NCBI GenBank assembly: GCA_964467925.1
Contig: CAYXSX010000001.1
Location: forward strand, 62,001-126,000
DNA from: CAYXSX01 sp964467925
Lineage (GTDB): Bacteria; Pseudomonadota; Alphaproteobacteria; Micavibrionales; Micavibrionaceae
Direction: 5' to 3'
DNA length: 64,000 nucleotides
The notes below the pieces were generated by a model. The model saw only the letters and a list, made by a program, of their open reading frames with translations. It made no database searches and was not told the origin of the DNA. The first letter of the stretch is position 1. Every line of letters starts with the position of its first letter. This document shows, in pieces, positions 8,773-17,186 of the stretch. The position numbers and the translations under genes were made by a program.

Positions 8773-10773
8773 ATGAGTATAGAAGCCGTGCGCGCCGATA
8801 AAAACCTTTCCCCTGCTCTGGATTTGAAACAAATGGCCAACGCCATTCGCGCCCTCGCCATGGATGCTGTTCAAGCCGCGAACTCGGGCCACCCGGGGAT
8901 GCCAATGGGTATGGCGGACGTCGCGACTGTGCTCTATTCCAAATTCCTGAAATTCGATCCCAAGAATCCCGAATGGCCGGACCGCGACCGTTTTGTTTTG
9001 TCCGGTGGTCACGGCTCCATGCTTCTTTATGCGGTGAACTACCTGACGGGTTACGAGAAAATGACTCTCGAACAGATCAAAAATTTTCGCCAGCTTGGGG
9101 CGATTACTGCCGGTCATCCCGAGATCGAACATGATGCCGGTATCGAAACAACGACAGGCCCCTTGGGTCAGGGCATTGCCACAGCCGTAGGCATGGCTTT
9201 GGGTGAACGTATTCTTAATGGCCGTTATGGTGATGATTTGGTTAATCACTATACATACGTCATGTGCGGTGATGGCGACCTAATGGAAGGTATCAGCCAC
9301 GAAGCCTGTTCTCTTGCCGGTCACCAAAAGCTAAATAAGCTGATCGTGCTTTATGATGATAACTCCATCTCTATTGATGGTTCGACAGATCTATCATTTA
9401 TCGACAACACGCCCAAACGTTTCGAAGCTTATGGCTGGAACACTACTACCGTTGATGGCCACAATGTCGCTGAAATCGAAGCTGCGATTGCTAAGGCACA
9501 AAAATCAGACAAACCCACGCTTATTTCCTGCAAAACCAAAATCGGTTATGGCGCTCCTACAAAAGAAGGCAGTGCGTCCTCTCACGGCGCTCCTCTGGGC
9601 GAAGAAGAAATTGCAGGCGCGCGCAAGAACCTCGATTGGCCACACGCACCGTTTGAAATTCCAGACGACATTTTGTCCCAATGGAGGCAGGTCGGCGCAC
9701 AGGGCGCAAAAGATTTTGCCGACTGGACGGAACGTCTGGAGGAACATCCCAAACGCGCCGATTTCAGAAACGGCCTTAAGAAAGACGTTTCCTCTCTTAT
9801 CGCCCCTGTTGTGGCGGAGCTGAAAAAATCTTTCGCCGCGGAAAAGCCGAAAAAGGCAACGCGTCAGACCTCCGGTGCATGCCTTGAAAAACTCGTGTCT
9901 GCCCTGCCCGCTCTTGTGGGCGGTTCGGCCGATTTGACAGGGTCCAACAATACAAAGGTTGCGGCCTCCAAGGTCATCGATTGCAAAGACTATAGCGGCA
10001 ACTACATCAATTACGGCGTGCGCGAACATGCGATGGCCGCGGCGATGAATGGGCTGGCGATTCACGGTGGGATCATCCCCTATGCCGGGACATTCTTGCA
10101 ATTTGCCGATTATTCCCGCCCCGCTATTCGTCTGGGTGCTCTAATGAAGCAACGCGTTGTTCATGTGATGACGCATGATTCCATCGGCCTTGGCGAGGAT
10201 GGTCCCACGCACCAGCCCGTTGAACACTTGGCCGCGCTTCGCGCTATTCCGAACCTTTATGTTTTTCGTCCTTGCGACGGGATTGAGACAGCGGAAAGCT
10301 GGGAGCTTGCGATCAACAACCAGACAGGCCCAAGTGTTCTGGCATTGACCCGTCAAGGACTGCCTACCGTCCGTGAAAACAGTGACGAGAACCTAACAGC
10401 CAAAGGCGCTTATATCCTGAAAGACAGCAAAGGCGAGCCCGATATCACCATTTTTGCCTCCGGCTCCGAAGTCTATCTTGCTCTCGAAGCGGCAGAGCAA
10501 ATTGACGCTGACGTCCGCGTTATTTCCGTTCCTTGTATGGATTTATTCTTTGAACAAGACGGCAAATATATCGAAAGCCTTTTGTGCAACAAGTCGATCA
10601 AAATCGCTGTTGAAGCCGGCGTGCGTCAGGGATGGGACGCTCTTATCGGCGCGCATTCAACATTTATAGGTATGAAGGACTTTGGTGCCTCCGCCCCCGC
10701 AGAAGATCTCTATGAGCATTTCGGGATTACGACGGAGGCTATTGTGGCTGCGGCGCGAAAGCGTTTGAACTAA
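8773..10773 (+). CDS. tkt: Transketolase
   Basis: Thiamine-diphosphate enzyme of the non-oxidative pentose phosphate and Calvin-type pathways that moves two-carbon units between sugar phosphates. The protein has 666 residues, the usual length. N-terminal TPP domain: HPGMPMGMAD, GPLGQGIA and the GDGDLMEG...DDNS TPP/Mg motif. The pyrimidine domain carries NYGVREHAM and the catalytic region HDSIGLGEDGPTHQP. The start has AAAGGAATAAAA upstream. It is divergent from the zapA operon and upstream of gap, with one exonuclease-like gene on the opposite strand between them. Confidence 0.98.
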   Translation: MSIEAVRADKNLSPALDLKQMANAIRALAMDAVQAANSGHPGMPMGMADVATVLYSKFLKFDPKNPEWPDRDRFVLSGGHGSMLLYAVNYLTGYEKMTLEQIKNFRQLGAITAGHPEIEHDAGIETTTGPLGQGIATAVGMALGERILNGRYGDDLVNHYTYVMCGDGDLMEGISHEACSLAGHQKLNKLIVLYDDNSISIDGSTDLSFIDNTPKRFEAYGWNTTTVDGHNVAEIEAAIAKAQKSDKPTLISCKTKIGYGAPTKEGSASSHGAPLGEEEIAGARKNLDWPHAPFEIPDDILSQWRQVGAQGAKDFADWTERLEEHPKRADFRNGLKKDVSSLIAPVVAELKKSFAAEKPKKATRQTSGACLEKLVSALPALVGGSADLTGSNNTKVAASKVIDCKDYSGNYINYGVREHAMAAAMNGLAIHGGIIPYAGTFLQFADYSRPAIRLGALMKQRVVHVMTHDSIGLGEDGPTHQPVEHLAALRAIPNLYVFRPCDGIETAESWELAINNQTGPSVLALTRQGLPTVRENSDENLTAKGAYILKDSKGEPDITIFASGSEVYLALEAAEQIDADVRVISVPCMDLFFEQDGKYIESLLCNKSIKIAVEAGVRQGWDALIGAHSTFIGMKDFGASAPAEDLYEHFGITTEAIVAAARKRLN

Positions 10774-10776
10774 CTC

Positions 10777-11391
10777 TTATCCGACTTTCAAAACTTCAGG
10801 ATCAAATTTTGGTAGCCGAAGGGGCGCTGGCTGGACCAAAGTATCTAGATGATGCACACAGTTTCGCAGCCACTTAGCGTCTTCTTTAGGATGGTGCTTG
10901 TTCTCTTCATCATGGCGAGGCAAGCTGACAGCACAAATTTCCTTCTGACTCTGGTCCATATCGCGGATAACAAGGTTTCCTTTTTCCCATGATCTAAAAT
11001 ATATTTCCGGCTCTTGGCCATCAAAAATATGGCGCAGCGCAGACCTGTCGCCCCATGTTTTGTAATGCCAGAATTCTATCGTCTCTGCGGGTTCAACATA
11101 TCTCAAAATGCCATCCCGGATCTGATCTTTGCGCAGTCGGGGAACTACATTTTCGGGCTCGAGTTTCGGCAACACATATTGCTCCACAAAATGCCCACTG
11201 GGAACAAGAGCAGGATTAAAGTCCGCCGATATAGCATAAAAAGCATCATCGCCCTGATCGGCAATCAAAGCTATGCTTATTACAGAAAAGATCGACGGCT
11301 CTCCATGCACGTCTAAAAATTCCGCATCGAAATAGTAGCGCCGTAATTTGGGAATTTCAGAAATCGGCGCCGCCACTTTATTAAAGCTCAT
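10777..11391 (-). CDS. RNase T-like DEDDh 3'-5' exoribonuclease domain protein
   Basis: Protein of 204 residues from the ATG at 11391, chosen because GAGGAAAAT directly precedes it; the frame extends eight codons further up. The core pattern fits the Rv2179c-like/RNase T exonuclease family: the first catalytic acids in YYFDAEFLD near the N-terminus and the final His-x4-Asp type motif in HHPKEDAKWLRN, where the family shows HxALxDA. Such enzymes trim RNA 3' ends. It is inserted on the opposite strand between tkt and gap. I am fairly sure of the fold but not of the substrate. Confidence 0.7.
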   Translation of the reverse strand: MSFNKVAAPISEIPKLRRYYFDAEFLDVHGEPSIFSVISIALIADQGDDAFYAISADFNPALVPSGHFVEQYVLPKLEPENVVPRLRKDQIRDGILRYVEPAETIEFWHYKTWGDRSALRHIFDGQEPEIYFRSWEKGNLVIRDMDQSQKEICAVSLPRHDEENKHHPKEDAKWLRNCVHHLDTLVQPAPLRLPKFDPEVLKVG

Positions 11392-11579
11392 ATTTTCCTC
11401 ATTTTTTCTTTGCATGAATAAAAAAGAAAATACCCAATAGGATCAACCCTTCAAATACGTTGCGCCGCAACAAGCGTCGGAATAATTGCCCGCCCGGACT
11501 TGCGCGGATGCCGCTCCTTGCGGTATGAAGGGGCTTTAAAACACAACACTTGAATATAGTTAACTTAAGGAAAACAAAC

Positions 11580-12611
11580 ATGACTGCAAAAGTTGCAATT
11601 AACGGCTTCGGCCGTATCGGTCGTCTGGTGTTCCGCGCGCTGATCGAATCGGGACGCGACGACATCGAGGTGGTGGCGATTAACGACCTTGCCCCTCTGG
11701 AAACCAACAAACTTCTTCTGAAATACGATTCCGTGCACGGCCCCGCCCCGTTCACAGTGGAGACAAAAGGCAGCGATACGCTGGTGGTTAACGGCAAGGA
11801 AATTAAAGTCGTGCAGGAGCGCAATCCGGAAAACCTGCCCTGGGGTGAGCTGAAGGTCGATATCGCGTTCGAATGCACGGGCATTTTCACCAACCGCGAA
11901 AGCGCGTCCAAGCATTTGAAAGCAGGAGCGAAGAAGGTTCTTATCTCCGCCCCCGCGACAGACGAAGACCTGACAGTCGTTTACGGCGTGAATAGCGACG
12001 CATTGACGCAGGATCACCAGATCGTTTCCAACGCGTCATGCACCACCAACTGCCTTGCGCCTGTGGCCTATGCGATTCATAACGAAATCGGCATCAAGTC
12101 CGGCACTATGCTTACGATCCATGCCTACACTGGCGATCAGAACACAGTGGATACAGCGCATAAAGACCCCTACCGCGCACGCGCCGCGGCCAACAACATG
12201 ATCCCGACTTCTACCGGCGCGGCGAAAGCTGTAGGTAAGGTTCTGCCTGAGTTGAATGGCAAACTAGGTGGTAACTCCATCCGCGTGCCTACCCCTGATG
12301 TCTCTGTCGTTGACCTGTCTTTCGTGCCCGAGCGCGAGACAACAGTGGAAGAGGTCAACGCAGCCGTAACAAAATACGCCAACGGCCCGCTTAAGGGTAT
12401 TTTGGGCGTATCGGACGAGCCATTGGTATCAACGGACATCATCCACAATCCGCTATCATCTTTGTTCATGACAAACCAGACGATGATCGTAAACGGTCAG
12501 GTAAAGATTTTGTCCTGGTACGACAATGAGTGGGGTTTCTCCAACCGTATGCTCGATACCGCCGCCAAAATGCACAAGGTAGGCTATAATGCCAAAGCGC
12601 AAGCCGCATAA
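11580..12611 (+). CDS. gap: Glyceraldehyde-3-phosphate dehydrogenase, type I
   Basis: NAD(P)-dependent glycolytic enzyme, 343 residues. The Rossmann start AINGFGRIGRLVFRA is at residues 6-20 and the catalytic Cys154 sits in SNASCTTNCLAP. The frame opens ten codons earlier, but the ATG at 11580 has TTAAGGAAAA before it and starts at the conserved N-terminus (MTAKVAINGFGRIG). The downstream end is followed by a large palindrome and then a terminator at 12832. Together with tkt and the aldolase it forms a loose central-carbon cluster. Confidence 0.98.
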   Translation: MTAKVAINGFGRIGRLVFRALIESGRDDIEVVAINDLAPLETNKLLLKYDSVHGPAPFTVETKGSDTLVVNGKEIKVVQERNPENLPWGELKVDIAFECTGIFTNRESASKHLKAGAKKVLISAPATDEDLTVVYGVNSDALTQDHQIVSNASCTTNCLAPVAYAIHNEIGIKSGTMLTIHAYTGDQNTVDTAHKDPYRARAAANNMIPTSTGAAKAVGKVLPELNGKLGGNSIRVPTPDVSVVDLSFVPERETTVEEVNAAVTKYANGPLKGILGVSDEPLVSTDIIHNPLSSLFMTNQTMIVNGQVKILSWYDNEWGFSNRMLDTAAKMHKVGYNAKAQAA

Positions 12612-12624
12612 AACACCCTTATCC

Positions 12625-12760
12625 GTCACCCCCGCCTACGTGCGGGGGTCCGGTTTAAACATATTCAACACATGTGCGCGGGATAAACCCCGCGCAATTT
12701 TTTCCAGATCCCCGCTGTTTAACCCTCCTACGCTATAGCTCCGGAGGGCGCGGGGATGAC
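12625..12760. repeat. Large palindromic element downstream of gap
   Basis: Begins GTCACCCCCGCCTACGTGCG and ends GCGCGGGGATGAC. The ends form a GTCA(T/C)CCCCGC / GCGGGGATGAC inverted pair, and each half also holds a local hairpin (CCCCCGC..GCGGGGG; CTCCTACGC..GGAGGG). About 136 bp, the longest of the GTCAT-ended elements in the window. With the rest of 12612-12966, which has no gene, it separates gap from the next promoter. Confidence 0.8.
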
Positions 12761-12831
12761 TAGAATGAAGAAGAGTTGACTCTGATCTGAAAAAGTTTAA
12801 GAGTCGTGATTCTAAACCGTTCTCCGTGGTT

Positions 12832-12872
12832 AGCCGGTCTGAATTCCTAGCCGTTTCAGACCGGCTTTTTTA
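12832..12872 (+). terminator. Rho-independent terminator
   Basis: Eleven-base stem AGCCGGTCTGA / TCAGACCGGCT around a 13-base loop, followed by a T-rich run. It is located 220 bases after gap, beyond the palindrome, and just before the promoter at 12931. It most likely ends gap transcription. Confidence 0.88.
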
Positions 12873-12930
12873 TGCCCGCAGCGAAAAACACATAAATTAC
12901 AGCACAATAGCTATTATTTATGCATTTTTA

Positions 12931-12960
12931 TTGTAAAATCTGGTAATTTTGCCGTATAAT
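12931..12960 (+). promoter_or_regulatory. Sigma-70 type promoter giving a probable leaderless transcript
   Basis: TTGTAA at 12931-12936 and a perfect TATAAT at 12955-12960 with an 18-base spacer in an AT-rich stretch. The ATG at 12967 lies seven bases after the -10 box, exactly where transcription should begin, so the mRNA would start at or next to the start codon. Confidence 0.65.
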
Positions 12961-12966
12961 GTGGGC

Positions 12967-13521
12967 ATGTACACACAGGAAGCGAATCACGCTGGCGCCA
13001 CAAAGGGGCAAAAAGCCTGCTATGTGGTTGACCATCTGGTAGAGGCTCTGGCCGGAGAGCCCTCCTCTCCGTTGCGCCGCGCGCTGATCCTTACTGACAT
13101 CGATCAAAATCCCGGTACGACGCGCCAGCAAATCGGGCAGCGCCTTTTTTTGAATGAGGCCGCCATAGAGCGCGAGATGGAATGGCTATTCAATTTTGGC
13201 TGTATCAAGATGGAAAATTCGCTAAAAGACGCCGCCACCCAGCCGCTGGAGATTTGCAGCTACGCCGGAAACGGCATCAAGGCCGCGCTGGATTATTTTG
13301 GCGGCAAACACGAAAACCTGAAATTTTTCCTGCGCCAGATGGGAAATTTCCTCGGCCTTGAAAAGCCCACTTTGCGCGACGCCCGCATCATTTCCACGCT
13401 GTTTGAAAAACGCGATGCGGATAAGCAGGAGGTTTTAAACAATCTTTATGATGATTCACGCGCCGCAAACGATCAGGCCTATGACAAGCTTGTTGAAATG
13501 GGGGTGATCAGCGATGAGTAG
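12967..13521 (+). CDS. Winged-helix (MarR-like) protein of unknown function
   Basis: Protein of 184 residues. The first half contains a helix-turn-helix-like pattern (RALILTDIDQNPGTTRQQIGQRLFLNEAAIEREMEWL split over a recognition helix) typical of MarR-type winged helices; a second similar segment (IISTLFEKRDADKQEVLNNL) is near the C-terminus. The frame also has an ATG at 12949, but that lies inside the promoter. A TATAAT box ending at 12960 suggests the message starts at the ATG at 12967, without leader or ribosome site. The target and ligand are unknown. A very short frame overlaps its stop. Confidence 0.72.
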   Translation: MYTQEANHAGATKGQKACYVVDHLVEALAGEPSSPLRRALILTDIDQNPGTTRQQIGQRLFLNEAAIEREMEWLFNFGCIKMENSLKDAATQPLEICSYAGNGIKAALDYFGGKHENLKFFLRQMGNFLGLEKPTLRDARIISTLFEKRDADKQEVLNNLYDDSRAANDQAYDKLVEMGVISDE

Positions 13522-13690
13522 TTTACCCGGTTTTTCTCAAATAGACGGTATATTAACCGCATCTTTCGGTGATACGAACGCTGTGAATATTTCCGCTGCG
13601 CCGGATGTTGAACAGCAATTTGGAATGGCTTCCGCTTTACCAAGGCCGCAAATCACAGCTTATCAAAGCCCGTTCATCCGCTCTTTATAG
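13514..13690 (+). CDS. Possible small protein overlapping the winged-helix gene
   Basis: A 58-codon frame that starts at an ATG eight bases inside the end of the winged-helix gene, the sort of overlap seen in translationally coupled pairs. The product begins MSSLPGFSQIDGILTASFGD and is neither charged nor clearly helical. I see no family resemblance. The overlap and absence of earlier stops are the only support, and a chance frame remains possible. Confidence 0.3.
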   Translation: MSSLPGFSQIDGILTASFGDTNAVNISAAPDVEQQFGMASALPRPQITAYQSPFIRSL

Positions 13691-13755
13691 CTGGAATATA
13701 GCCCGCTTGCTCTTGCTCCGCGCCGATTCCTTGGCTATATCTAAATTTCAACATC

Positions 13756-13863
13756 GTCATCCTGAGCGGAGCGAGCCTATGCGAGCGCAGTCGAAGGATC
13801 TCCCTCTTATCGAATGAGATCCTTCCACTCCCCCGGCACAAGGCCGGGCTCGGTCAGGATGAC
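13756..13863. repeat. Palindromic element, family B (GTCATCCTGAGCG ends)
   Basis: Inverted ends GTCATCCTGA and TCAGGATGAC enclose the arms AAGGATCTC and GAGATCCTT. The same sequence type is inserted within truB at 54379-54463 and in the intergenic stretch at 60073-60148. Here it lies upstream of the aldolase gene, ending 31 bases before its start codon. Confidence 0.9.
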
Positions 13864-13894
13864 AAAAAGTGCAAAACATATAAGGAGTGTCACC

Positions 13895-14812
13895 ATGGCC
13901 CGTCAGCAGGAACAGCGCGAAAAAATTGCAAAAGGAAAAGGCTTTATCGCCGCCCTCGATCAGAGCGGAGGCTCCACCCCCAAAGCCCTGATGCAATATG
14001 GCGTTGCCGAAAGCGAATATAGCGGTGAAGAAGAGATGTTCGCCAAAGTACACGAAATGCGCACCCGCATCATTACATCCCCCGTCTTTAACGGTGAAAA
14101 AGTAATGGGAGCGATCCTGTTCGAAAAGACCATGGACAACACAATCGAAGGCATTCCTACGGCGCAGTATCTTTGGGAGAAACTGGGCGTTGTTCCTTTC
14201 CTCAAAGTTGACAAAGGTTTGGCGGATGAAGCCAACGGCGTGCAGCTTATGAAAGCGATGCCTGAGCTTGGCGCCCTGCTCGACCGTGCGGTGAAGGCTG
14301 GTATTTTCGGTACTAAAATGCGCTCTGTTATCAATAGCGCCAATGCCGAAGGTATCGCCGCCGTCGTTGAACAACAATTTGAAGTGGGCAAGGAGATCCT
14401 TGCCAAAGGCCTCGTTCCCATCATCGAGCCCGAAGTGAATATCAAGGCCGCTGACAAAGCCGAATGCGAAGATATTCTTAAAAGCGAAATCCTGAAGCAG
14501 GTTAATGCCCTGCCCGCTGGTGAGCAAGTTATGCTGAAACTGACATTGCCTGAAAAAGCAAACCTGTATGCGGAACTGATCGCACACAAAAACGTGCTGA
14601 GTGTTGTGGCGCTTTCCGGCGGTTACAGCCTTGATGAATCCTGTAAGCGTCTCTCACAGAATGATGGCATGGTCGCTAGCTTCTCCCGCGCGCTTTCTAA
14701 TGACCTGCGCGCCCAGCAAAGCGATGATGAGTTTAATGCCGCCCTTAAAACCGCGATTGATAAAATCTACACCGCATCAGTTAGCGGCGCGGCGAATTCA
14801 CAAGCGGCTTGA
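13895..14812 (+). CDS. fda: Fructose-bisphosphate aldolase, class I
   Basis: Schiff-base aldolase of 305 residues that splits fructose 1,6-bisphosphate in glycolysis. It strongly resembles the bacterial class I aldolases of the Staphylococcus Fda type: GFIAALDQSGGSTPKAL near the N-terminus, RTRIITSPVFNGEKV, PFLKVDKGLA, FGTKMRS and the C-terminal NDGMVASFSRAL. The frame opens 27 codons earlier, but the ATG at 13895 is preceded by AAGGAG at a suitable distance; the earlier part is palindrome sequence. The next gene begins three bases after its stop codon. Confidence 0.95.
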   Translation: MARQQEQREKIAKGKGFIAALDQSGGSTPKALMQYGVAESEYSGEEEMFAKVHEMRTRIITSPVFNGEKVMGAILFEKTMDNTIEGIPTAQYLWEKLGVVPFLKVDKGLADEANGVQLMKAMPELGALLDRAVKAGIFGTKMRSVINSANAEGIAAVVEQQFEVGKEILAKGLVPIIEPEVNIKAADKAECEDILKSEILKQVNALPAGEQVMLKLTLPEKANLYAELIAHKNVLSVVALSGGYSLDESCKRLSQNDGMVASFSRALSNDLRAQQSDDEFNAALKTAIDKIYTASVSGAANSQAA

Positions 14813-14815
14813 GCC

Positions 14816-15247
14816 GTGCGCCAGCAATATCACTCAAAGAAAGTTGATGGCAAAAAATACGTCTGGAACGTAAACAAGCTGGTTGAGCTTGTGAAAGGCA
14901 TGCCTGTCATTGATGTCCCTCTGGCAGATATCCACGAGCTTGACGAAAGATACTGGTATGACGAAGATTTCTTCCGCGCACCTGTACCACGTGATTTCGC
15001 GCTTCATGCCATGCTTATCAATGAATGTGATCTAACGCACCCTATAATACTTCACGCAGATGGCACGGTTATAGACGGCATGCACCGCTGCTGCAAAGCG
15101 CTTATAGAAGGTCACAAAACGATTAAAGCAGTAAAGTTCGAAAAAGACCCGGAACCGGATTACATTGATCCCAACTGGGATGATTTACCTTATAACGACA
15201 ATTTTCAGGAAACGCTTAAAGCGTTTGGCTTGCCGTACAAGGATTAG
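14816..15247 (+). CDS. ParB N-terminal-like (ParB/sulfiredoxin fold) protein
   Basis: Protein of 143 residues using GTG at 14816, three bases after the aldolase stop, so it is probably translated by coupling. The central part HAMLINECDLTHPIILHADG followed by TVIDGMHR resembles the ParB/sulfiredoxin nuclease fold, where the DGxHR box is the hallmark. No helix-turn-helix or partner parA is present, so it is not a partition protein in the usual sense. Stand-alone members occur widely and lack a known role. It overlaps the convergent gene at 15216 by 32 bases. Confidence 0.65.
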   Translation: MRQQYHSKKVDGKKYVWNVNKLVELVKGMPVIDVPLADIHELDERYWYDEDFFRAPVPRDFALHAMLINECDLTHPIILHADGTVIDGMHRCCKALIEGHKTIKAVKFEKDPEPDYIDPNWDDLPYNDNFQETLKAFGLPYKD

Positions 15248-15557
15248 AGCCTTGCCTTATCGGGGGTAAGTAACCTGTATCTTCATCCGTCAGGTAAAGG
15301 AGAGAGGGTTCGTATATACCAAACGCACGGCATAGGCTGGCGGCGTTTTTTAAGGTCATCCAGTCATTTTCTACCGCAAGCATAATAGCGTCTAATACCT
15401 CTTCGCGCGAACTGGCGTCGGTGTATGCATTATAAAATGCTTTTACTTCGCATCCTTGGTTGACACAAAGTTGAAAAACACGACAACAGCTTGCGCTGCT
15501 AACAATCAATCCAGGCGGAAATGCCGCTTTTATTTCGCCCAGTGTTTTTACTGCCAT
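15216..15557 (-). CDS. Hypothetical protein
   Basis: Frame of 113 residues with a good ribosome site (CAGGAGAATAG) ahead of the ATG. It contains four cysteines (two adjacent, SSASCCRVFQL) and a predominantly helical C-terminal half; the tail after TGYLPPIRQG looks unstructured. I recognise no family. Its last 32 bases overlap the convergent ParB-like gene. It is not obviously coupled to epmA, which is read in the same direction 60 bases upstream. Confidence 0.6.
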   Translation of the reverse strand: MAVKTLGEIKAAFPPGLIVSSASCCRVFQLCVNQGCEVKAFYNAYTDASSREEVLDAIMLAVENDWMTLKNAASLCRAFGIYEPSLLYLTDEDTGYLPPIRQGSNPCTASQTL

Positions 15558-15617
15558 GGGGCTATTCTCCTGTTAAAGCGCTAGACAATAGCCACGATTT
15601 TATATTATGTCAATGAT

Positions 15618-16577
15618 TTATTTCCCGCCCCAAAGGACTTTTTGAATATCACCAGCCCCTGTGGCCAGCATAATCAGCCGGTCAACTCCGAGAGCGATGC
15701 CGCCCGCCTCCGGCATACCGTGCTCAAGAGCTTTAAGGAAATCTTCGTCTATCGGATAATCAAAACCGTGAATTTCGCGCTTTAGGGCCATATCCGCCGC
15801 GATACGAGCACGCTGCTCGGCGGCGTCCGTAAGCTCGGAAAACGTATTGGCAAGCTCCACGCCGCAGACATAAAGCTCGAAACGTTCCGCCCAACGCGGG
15901 TTCGATGGCTTTTTACGTGCCAACGCCCCCATAGAAGCCGGATAATCATACAAAATCGTGGGAACGCCCATGCCCAAATACGGTTCTATCTTTTCCGCCA
16001 TAATGGCGTGAAACACGTCATCCCAATGATCGGCCTCTATCACGCGCACAGGGGCAATGCGTTTGAACTCATCGAGATCTTCCGGCAATTCTATGCCTGC
16101 GTATTTCTTAAAGGCGGCCTCGACCGATAATCTTTCCCATTCCTGATGCGGATCACATACTTTATCGCCAAAACGAAAGCATTCAACGTTAAGGGAGCGG
16201 AGCAAGCCCACGCAATCATCCATAATCGCCGTGTAATCGGCGCCTGCTCTATACCATTCGATCATGGTGAACTCAGGATTATGGAGTTTTGTATTCTCTT
16301 CTCGCCGGAAAACGGGGCAGATTTGGTAGATTTTCCCCATTCCCGCCACCAGCAGCTTTTTCATCGCAAATTCCGGTGATGTCTGAAGGTATTGGCCACC
16401 CTCAACCCCGAAACCGTGGATATGGGTGTCTACACCGGGGCAAACCTGCATCACGGGTGTTTCGACATGCGTAAATCCGGCATCATCGAAAAAGGCACGA
16501 ACAGTCTTGATAATCCGTGCTCTTTCCTCAAGATACGGGCGTTTTTGATCAAAATTATGGGCAAGCCACCAATACAT
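15618..16577 (-). CDS. epmA: EF-P beta-lysylation protein EpmA (GenX/PoxA, lysyl-tRNA synthetase-like)
   Basis: Class II aminoacyl-tRNA-synthetase paralogue, 319 residues, lacking the anticodon-binding domain of LysRS. It attaches beta-lysine to a conserved lysine of elongation factor P, which helps ribosomes pass polyproline. Motif 2 is FRREENTKLHNPEFTMIEWY and motif 3 is GIALGVDRLIML; the N-terminal ETPVMQVCPGVDTHIHGFG is characteristic. No efp or epmB is in the window, though a KamA-type aminomutase homologue is encoded at 26483. A truncated lysS is unlikely given the motifs. Confidence 0.95.
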   Translation of the reverse strand: MYWWLAHNFDQKRPYLEERARIIKTVRAFFDDAGFTHVETPVMQVCPGVDTHIHGFGVEGGQYLQTSPEFAMKKLLVAGMGKIYQICPVFRREENTKLHNPEFTMIEWYRAGADYTAIMDDCVGLLRSLNVECFRFGDKVCDPHQEWERLSVEAAFKKYAGIELPEDLDEFKRIAPVRVIEADHWDDVFHAIMAEKIEPYLGMGVPTILYDYPASMGALARKKPSNPRWAERFELYVCGVELANTFSELTDAAEQRARIAADMALKREIHGFDYPIDEDFLKALEHGMPEAGGIALGVDRLIMLATGAGDIQKVLWGGK

Positions 16578-16654
16578 TACCGTTCCTCAAATAAACTCTT
16601 GCAAAACCTAGCGCGGCGCGTTAAAAAGCACCACTGAATTTTAGGAGATTGATT

Positions 16655-16885
16655 ATGAAAGCCGAAACACATCCTGATTACCACGAGATCACTGTCGTGC
16701 AGACGGACGGCACGCAGTTTAAAACCCGCTCTACATGGGGCAAGGAAGGTGACGTTCTTAATCTGGACATCGACCCCCTCACTCACCCCGCATGGCAGGG
16801 CGGCACGGGCAAAGTGGTTGAAAAAGGACAGCTCGACAAGTTCAAGAACCGTTATGGCGGTTTTCTGGCTGGCGACAACAAGTAA
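16655..16885 (+). CDS. rpmE: 50S ribosomal protein L31
   Basis: Ribosomal large-subunit protein of 76 residues. The start MKAETHPDYHEI and the motif TRSTWGKEGDVLNLDIDP are typical of the alphaproteobacterial L31, a form that lacks the zinc-binding cysteines. The ATG at 16655 follows TTAGGAG by eight bases. It stands alone, divergent from epmA, and is followed by a terminator 19 bases after the stop codon. Confidence 0.96.
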   Translation: MKAETHPDYHEITVVQTDGTQFKTRSTWGKEGDVLNLDIDPLTHPAWQGGTGKVVEKGQLDKFKNRYGGFLAGDNK

Positions 16886-16903
16886 TTATTTCCGATGGAA
16901 CAC

Positions 16904-16930
16904 AAAAGCCCGCGTTTTGCGGGCTTTTTT
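16904..16930. terminator. Bidirectional rho-independent terminator
   Basis: AAAAGCCCGC GTTTT GCGGGCTTTTTTT forms an eight-base GC-rich stem with a T-run on the plus strand and TTTT on the minus strand. It ends rpmE and also the short minus-strand gene at 16930-17082. Confidence 0.93.
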
Positions 16931-17082
16931 TATTCGGCTTCATAAGTTTCCAAAGGTATTTTTTTGCCTACGGGGGGCTCACTAGCTTTGCTCGCTTCTT
17001 CGAGCACACCAAAGCAAGCATGTTCGTTCTTTCCAACAGCATCAAAAGCTTGAACAAGTTCTCTTAAAGGATCTTCCCACAC
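16930..17082 (-). CDS. Small protein of 50 residues with a perfect ribosome site
   Basis: GTG-initiated frame with AGGAGG five bases upstream (17088-17093), a perfect Shine-Dalgarno. The product is acidic and helical (WEDPLRELVQAFDAVGKNEH at residues 2-21), with no signal peptide or membrane segment. The stop codon falls at the edge of the shared terminator, a tidy arrangement that supports a real transcript. I recognise no family. Confidence 0.55.
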   Translation of the reverse strand: MWEDPLRELVQAFDAVGKNEHACFGVLEEASKASEPPVGKKIPLETYEAE

Positions 17083-17186
17083 AAGCGCCTCCTATATTTC
17101 AACGTTACTCTCAAAGCGAGGGTACTACTATAAAATCTTGAGGAAAAGGTTAGACCACCTCAAACCGTTTCAAGGCTTGGGATAAT

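Noticed and set aside
13605..13817. 70-codon plus-strand frame before the aldolase gene
   Set aside because: Much of it is palindromic repeat sequence (HRHPERSEP-type reading), which is open in several frames by composition.
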